A model generated the notes under the pieces. The model was not told the origin of the DNA and made no database searches. It was given only the letters and a program-made list of their open reading frames with translations. Below are positions 13,784 to 15,896 of a stretch of 15,896 bases of DNA, one piece after another. Within the stretch, counting starts at the first letter, position 1. Every line of letters starts with the position of its first letter. Origin of the DNA: Gammaproteobacteria bacterium. GTDB lineage: Bacteria > Pseudomonadota > Gammaproteobacteria > Nitrosococcales > Methylophagaceae. The stretch lies in assembly GCA_003645385.1 (NCBI GenBank), contig QNEY01000013.1:1-15896 (forward strand), read 5' to 3'. The position numbers were made by a program, and so were the translations under genes.

Positions 13784-13900
13784 ATGGAAATCTCGTTTTT
13801 ACATGCAGTTAGTTCTGTTAGGAATTGGAATGATTATCTTAATTTAATGAAAGAACTCCGTACCAGAAAGGCTAACGGGGATTATATTATCTACGTATAA
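13784..13900 (+). CDS. 38-residue protein
   Basis: ATG three bases after the previous stop and TAA 11 bases before the lysozyme start, so it fills the gap between the two genes. A weak purine run (GGCGTAGG) lies before it. The predicted protein, with a soluble amphipathic helix (NWNDYLNLMKELRTRKANGD) and a hydrophobic strand end (YIIYV), has no membrane helix or signal. No family recognised. Its fit between neighbours and use of the same strand argue for a real gene, but the ORF could be chance. It may be a small regulator of lysozyme or holin. Confidence 0.5.
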   Translation: MEISFLHAVSSVRNWNDYLNLMKELRTRKANGDYIIYV

Positions 13901-13911
13901 CAGGAGCAACT

Positions 13912-14352
13912 ATGGATACTCAAGAACAATGGACTTCACTACCTCATAAAGAAAAGCTGAGGGATATGTTGACCAGACATGAGGGTCTACGTTTAAAGCC
14001 ATACAAGTGCACCGCTGGCAAACTCACCATAGGTGTAGGCAGGAACATTGAGGATAATGGTATTACAGAGTCTGAAGCTGCTTTTATGCTTGATAATGAC
14101 ATACTCAGGGTGCATGAAGAATTGCGTATGAATTTTACATGGTACCCGCACATAAGTGAAGTCCGCAAAGCTGCCCTTATTGATATGTGTTTCAATCTAG
14201 GTATATCTCGCTTCAAAAAATTTAAAAAGATGATCGCTGCTATTGAGAAAACAGATTATGATACTGCTGCTTCAGAAATGCTTGATTCAAAATGGGCTGT
14301 GCAGGTTGGTTCGAGATCAGCCGAGCTCTCTGAGATGATGCGTAAGGGGTAG
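13912..14352 (+). CDS. Endolysin: T4-type lysozyme (GH24 family)
   Basis: 146 residues; SD CAGGAG about 6 bases before the ATG. It cleaves the beta-1,4 bond between MurNAc and GlcNAc. The family pattern is E24-G-L-R-L-K-P-Y-K-C33-T-A-G-K-L-T39-I-G, i.e. E-x8-[D/C]-x5-T. Here the middle residue is Cys33, an accepted variant: T4 lysozyme changed at that site (D20C) is known to keep activity. Next come VGRNIEDNGIT and SEAAFMLDNDI, and the helix-rich C-terminal lobe (CFNLGISRFKKFKKMIAA), which carry the usual core. There is no signal peptide or signal-arrest-release helix, so the enzyme waits in the cytoplasm and needs a holin, for which the gene at 12690 is a candidate. It ends 7 bases before the tRNA-like gene. 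Confidence 0.93.
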   Translation: MDTQEQWTSLPHKEKLRDMLTRHEGLRLKPYKCTAGKLTIGVGRNIEDNGITESEAAFMLDNDILRVHEELRMNFTWYPHISEVRKAALIDMCFNLGISRFKKFKKMIAAIEKTDYDTAASEMLDSKWAVQVGSRSAELSEMMRKG

Positions 14353-14358
14353 CTGGTG

Positions 14359-14492
14359 AGGCTGGTAGTTTAGCGGAAGAACGTTCTGTTGGGAGGTAAA
14401 TTAATCTAGCCACCGCAAATCGTGCCCTGCAATAAACGACAGGGCACGATGATAACAACGGGGAAACACTGGTTTGAATCCAGTTCAGCCTT
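14359..14492 (+). tRNA. tRNA-like gene with about 63 extra bases in the anticodon loop
   Basis: Acceptor stem AGGCTGG (14359-14365) pairs 7/7 with TCAGCCT (14485-14491, one G-T). D-stem GTTT (14368-14371) pairs 4/4 (one T-G) with GAAC (14379-14382), loop AGCGGAA having the GG pair. T-arm ACTGG/CCAGT (14468-14472, 14480-14484) has a 7-base loop TTTGAAT; the usual C56 is T. Anticodon-stem halves TTCTG (14384-14388) and CGGGG (14459-14463) pair with three G-T pairs, leaving 70 bases where 7 are expected, so about 63 are extra, including a perfect hairpin at 14419-14450. TT at the 5' side and AA at the 3' side fit positions 32-33 and 37-38 but the anticodon cannot be fixed. No CCA is encoded. It is too small for a group I intron. 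It may be a spliced intron-bearing tRNA, a pseudo-tRNA, or a tRNA-like RNA with another job. Confidence 0.65.
14419..14450 (+). other. Perfect 11-bp hairpin inside the tRNA-like insert
   Basis: ATCGTGCCCTG (14419-14429), loop CAATAAACGA, CAGGGCACGAT (14440-14450), fully complementary. It sits between the lysozyme operon and the convergent OmpA gene. Neither side has a T-run, so a simple bidirectional terminator is not supported, though a terminator of another type cannot be excluded. Confidence 0.75.
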
Positions 14493-14493
14493 A

Positions 14494-14961
14494 TTATGGC
14501 ATTACAACAAAATCAACCCTGCGGTTCAATACTTCTTTATCACCACTATACTGATTAAGGGCTATAGACCTGCTCGTAGTGGTCAGCCTGCCTGCATCAA
14601 TACCAGTGGTTATCAAATAGTTTTTCACAACGTCAGCACGCATCTGAGCAAGCTGCTTGTTATCTGTAACATCACCCTCAGAGCTTGCATTACCCACCAA
14701 TTGAATACGCATGAATGGGTCATCTATTAATATTGCTGCATGACTTTCCAACCTGTCAATTTGATTTCTATTGATATTGGACTCACCCAACTTAAAAAAT
14801 ACTGGCCGCAACTCCACTGTTACCAGAGGTGCTTCTTGTACAGGCAGCTCTATAGACTTTACTGGCATTTGATGTGGCACAGTAGAAATTATCTGAATTG
14901 GTACAGGTTCCTTTGAACATCCTACCATTGCCAATACTGCCAACCCCAAAATCCATTTCAT
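14494..14961 (-). CDS. OmpA/Pal-like lipoprotein (155 residues)
   Basis: The start at 14961 has SD AAGGAG about 6 bases upstream. A short signal ends in the lipobox MVGC, mature Cys15, and a Pro/Val-rich linker follows. The OmpA-like domain is residues about 50-153: ELRPVFFKLGESNIN, then LVGNASSEGD, then N101-x2-L-A-Q-M-R108-A-D-V-V, KNYLITTGID, RLTTTS and the closing NRRVD. In this family the domain binds the diaminopimelate of peptidoglycan via an Asp in GH-x-D and an Arg in L-S-x-x-R-A. The Arg is kept (R108) but the Asp position is occupied by S (GNAS), like the GYASPEG type in some bacterial OmpA-family proteins. The protein would sit in the outer membrane and touch the wall. Phage OmpA-like lipoproteins are uncommon; host-derived acquisition is possible. 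The gene follows the J-protein closely. Confidence 0.85.
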   Translation of the reverse strand: MKWILGLAVLAMVGCSKEPVPIQIISTVPHQMPVKSIELPVQEAPLVTVELRPVFFKLGESNINRNQIDRLESHAAILIDDPFMRIQLVGNASSEGDVTDNKQLAQMRADVVKNYLITTGIDAGRLTTTSRSIALNQYSGDKEVLNRRVDFVVMP

Positions 14962-14972
14962 TTGCTTCTCCT

Positions 14973-15611
14973 TTATACGAATCTTACCCTTCCCATACCA
15001 CCAAAGCCACCAATACCACCCATAGTGGTACTCATGTTGGTAATCATTTCTTCAACTTCTTCCTCGAACTCGTATGTATCAATGATGGTATGTATCTGTT
15101 CAAGTATTACAATCTCAGTTTCATTTTGACTGATACCACGCTGATACGTTTTTATACGGTTGTCCAGGACACCATGAATGATACTATCATCGCTTGAACA
15201 AGTCAACCTACCAAAAACATCTTTAATTTTCTCTACCTGTTCAGCAAGATCAATGTTTGCTCTGGTCAACTGTGCCCTTGCTTGTTCCATACCACCCATA
15301 GCAAATACACTAAGTGGTGTCTTACTTCCTTTAATCATATTGTCCAACCACTTTTCAGCCATGTCAACCATACGTGAGCGGATCAGATTATCAATATGGT
15401 TGGGCGACTCATCATCCACAACCCCTGTGTCATCATATAGTTTACGCTTCTTGGGGTCACTGAGTACACGGTATGCCAGATTAATAGTTTGGAATTTTGC
15501 TTCATCACCACCTTTATCTGGGTGGTGCATCTTTGACATTTGTCTGTAGGCATACTTAATTTCACTGGCACTTGCATCTTGCTCAATGCCTAATACTTTA
15601 TACGGGTTCAT
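14973..15611 (-). CDS. J-domain protein (DnaJ-like co-chaperone)
   Basis: 212 residues; SD GAGGGA about 5 bases before the start, which overlaps the stop of the HTH-like gene by 14 bases. Residues 1-62 are a full J domain: MNPYKVLGIEQDASASEIK, AYRQMSKM, H30-P31-D32 (the invariant HPD that triggers Hsp70 ATP hydrolysis), then FQTINLAYRVLSDPKKRKLYD. There is no Gly/Phe zinc-finger region of type I DnaJ. The remaining 150 residues are helical, with acidic EFEEEVEEMI near the end, and a Gly-rich Met tail (GGIGGFGGMGR). It most likely recruits the host DnaK to a phage or host target; the C-terminal region sets the target, which is unknown. Phage J-proteins occur but are scattered. It is followed 11 bases later by the OmpA lipoprotein. 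Confidence 0.9.
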   Translation of the reverse strand: MNPYKVLGIEQDASASEIKYAYRQMSKMHHPDKGGDEAKFQTINLAYRVLSDPKKRKLYDDTGVVDDESPNHIDNLIRSRMVDMAEKWLDNMIKGSKTPLSVFAMGGMEQARAQLTRANIDLAEQVEKIKDVFGRLTCSSDDSIIHGVLDNRIKTYQRGISQNETEIVILEQIHTIIDTYEFEEEVEEMITNMSTTMGGIGGFGGMGRVRFV

Positions 15612-15831
15612 TACGTTCCCTCATCATTCTGGTTATGTCATCAAAGGCTTCTATCATCCATGGATGTTTTCTGATGATACGTATAAGGGCACGCTCTTCA
15701 GCCAGTGGGGTACGTCCTTTGGTTATTTCTATCAAGGAGCCCTGTGGTACTTCAAGCATACGTTCTATACTGGGTAGCCCGTACCCACGTTCTTCAACAA
15801 GGTATCTGAGCATTTCTTTACAATCAGCCAT
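15598..15831 (-). CDS. Small HTH-like protein (77 residues), possible regulator
   Basis: The start at 15831 has an SD GGAGGT 11 bases upstream. The first half (CKEMLRYLVEERGYGLPSIERMLEVPQGSLIEITKGRTPL) has the helix-turn-helix rhythm of XRE/Cro-like DNA-binding domains: helix, I-x-x-M-L-x-V-P turn, recognition-like helix S-L-I-E-I-T-K-G. The remainder (ALIRIIRKHPWMIEAFDDI) is the kind of helix that follows in such regulators. No operator repeat is visible near it. It may control the minus-strand operon, or be an antitoxin-like or unrelated helical protein. The stop overlaps the J-protein start. Confidence 0.6.
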   Translation of the reverse strand: MADCKEMLRYLVEERGYGLPSIERMLEVPQGSLIEITKGRTPLAEERALIRIIRKHPWMIEAFDDITRMMRERNEPV

Positions 15832-15842
15832 CTGTTTTCGTG

Positions 15843-15848
15843 ACCTCC
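15843..15848 (-). promoter_or_regulatory. SD of the HTH-like gene
   Basis: GGAGGT on the minus strand, 11 bases before ATG 15831. The spacing is at the long end of the usual range, which supports this start while suggesting moderate translation. Confidence 0.65.
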
Positions 15849-15852
15849 ACTT

Positions 15853-15896
15853 CTAGGGTAGTCCGTACATAGAATATTGTTTTGCAGTACTCACAT
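15853..15896 (-). CDS. Possible 3' end of an upstream minus-strand gene (13 codons visible)
   Basis: On the minus strand one frame is open from the window edge to a TAG at 15853-15855, giving ...VSTAKQYSMYGLP. The SD for the next gene follows at once, the spacing expected in an operon. Too short to identify and could be chance; it is offered only as a likely continuation outside the window. Confidence 0.3.
   Translation of the reverse strand, partial: VSTAKQYSMYGLP

Noticed and set aside
14359..14492. tmRNA or group I intron as explanation of the split tRNA-like gene
   Set aside because: The insert is far too short for a group I intron, and no tag-coding frame or pseudoknot region of tmRNA size is present.
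14359..14492. attP-type recombination site at the tRNA-like gene
   Set aside because: Phage att sites often copy a tRNA 3' end, but the 5' half pairs here too and there is no integrase in the window, so the evidence is insufficient.
14422..14730. Plus-strand frame over the tRNA-like region and OmpA gene
   Set aside because: It crosses the RNA gene's hairpin and runs antisense to a clear OmpA-like domain.
1..15896. CRISPR array, insertion sequence, toxin-antitoxin pair
   Set aside because: No spaced identical repeats, transposase motifs or paired small toxin genes were found; the only tandem repeats are the two coding repeats described.

Overview
This window looks like part of a tailed bacteriophage (Caudoviricetes) genome. 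It holds a tail-tip and fibre module, then a membrane and lysis module, and at the right edge a short operon on the other strand. The DNA is moderately AT-rich, genes are packed tightly with TAATG or ATGA start/stop overlaps and clear Shine-Dalgarno (SD) sites, and there is almost no spare DNA. Three predicted lipoproteins, one of them OmpA/Pal-like, together with murein hydrolases of the GH24 and M15C types point to a Gram-negative host. No capsid, terminase, tape-measure, polymerase or integrase gene is in view, so genus and lifestyle cannot be assigned.

Positions 1-10029, plus strand, form the adsorption apparatus. In order these are a 5'-truncated glycine-rich adhesin, a small beta-rich protein, an M15C-type peptidase with altered active-site features, a BppU-type baseplate domain protein, a protein with six exact 9-residue repeats, a short coiled-coil protein, a 456-residue tail fibre, a 152-residue fibre-associated protein, a 1624-residue fibre (Mtd-like N-terminus, collagen-like stalk, duplicated modules, repetitive beta-rich C-terminus) and a 101-residue unknown. 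Two perfect hairpins lie in the only sizeable gaps, just before the two genes that follow them.

Positions 10034-14352, plus strand, form a run of overlapping small genes aimed at the cell envelope. There are three mini-proteins that each pair one membrane helix with a coiled coil, a three-helix membrane protein, two lipoproteins, a zinc-ribbon protein, a two-helix holin candidate, an exported FN3-like protein, a protein with a phospholipase A2-like YCGxGxG...CxxHD signature, a 38-codon gene, and a T4-type lysozyme with an E-C-T triad. The likely joint role is lysis or modification of inner membrane, wall and outer membrane. That is inference from gene context and predicted topology.

Immediately after the lysozyme lies a tRNA-like gene (14359-14492). 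Its acceptor, D and T arms pair completely, but about 63 extra bases containing a perfect 11-bp hairpin interrupt the anticodon loop. This is the most unusual object in the window.

Positions 14494-15896, minus strand, converge on it: the tail end of an upstream frame, a small HTH-like protein, a J-domain protein with an intact HPD motif, and an OmpA-like lipoprotein. The combination of J-protein and OmpA lipoprotein is uncommon and may act on host protein folding and the cell envelope. No stretch longer than 300 bases lacks a gene.
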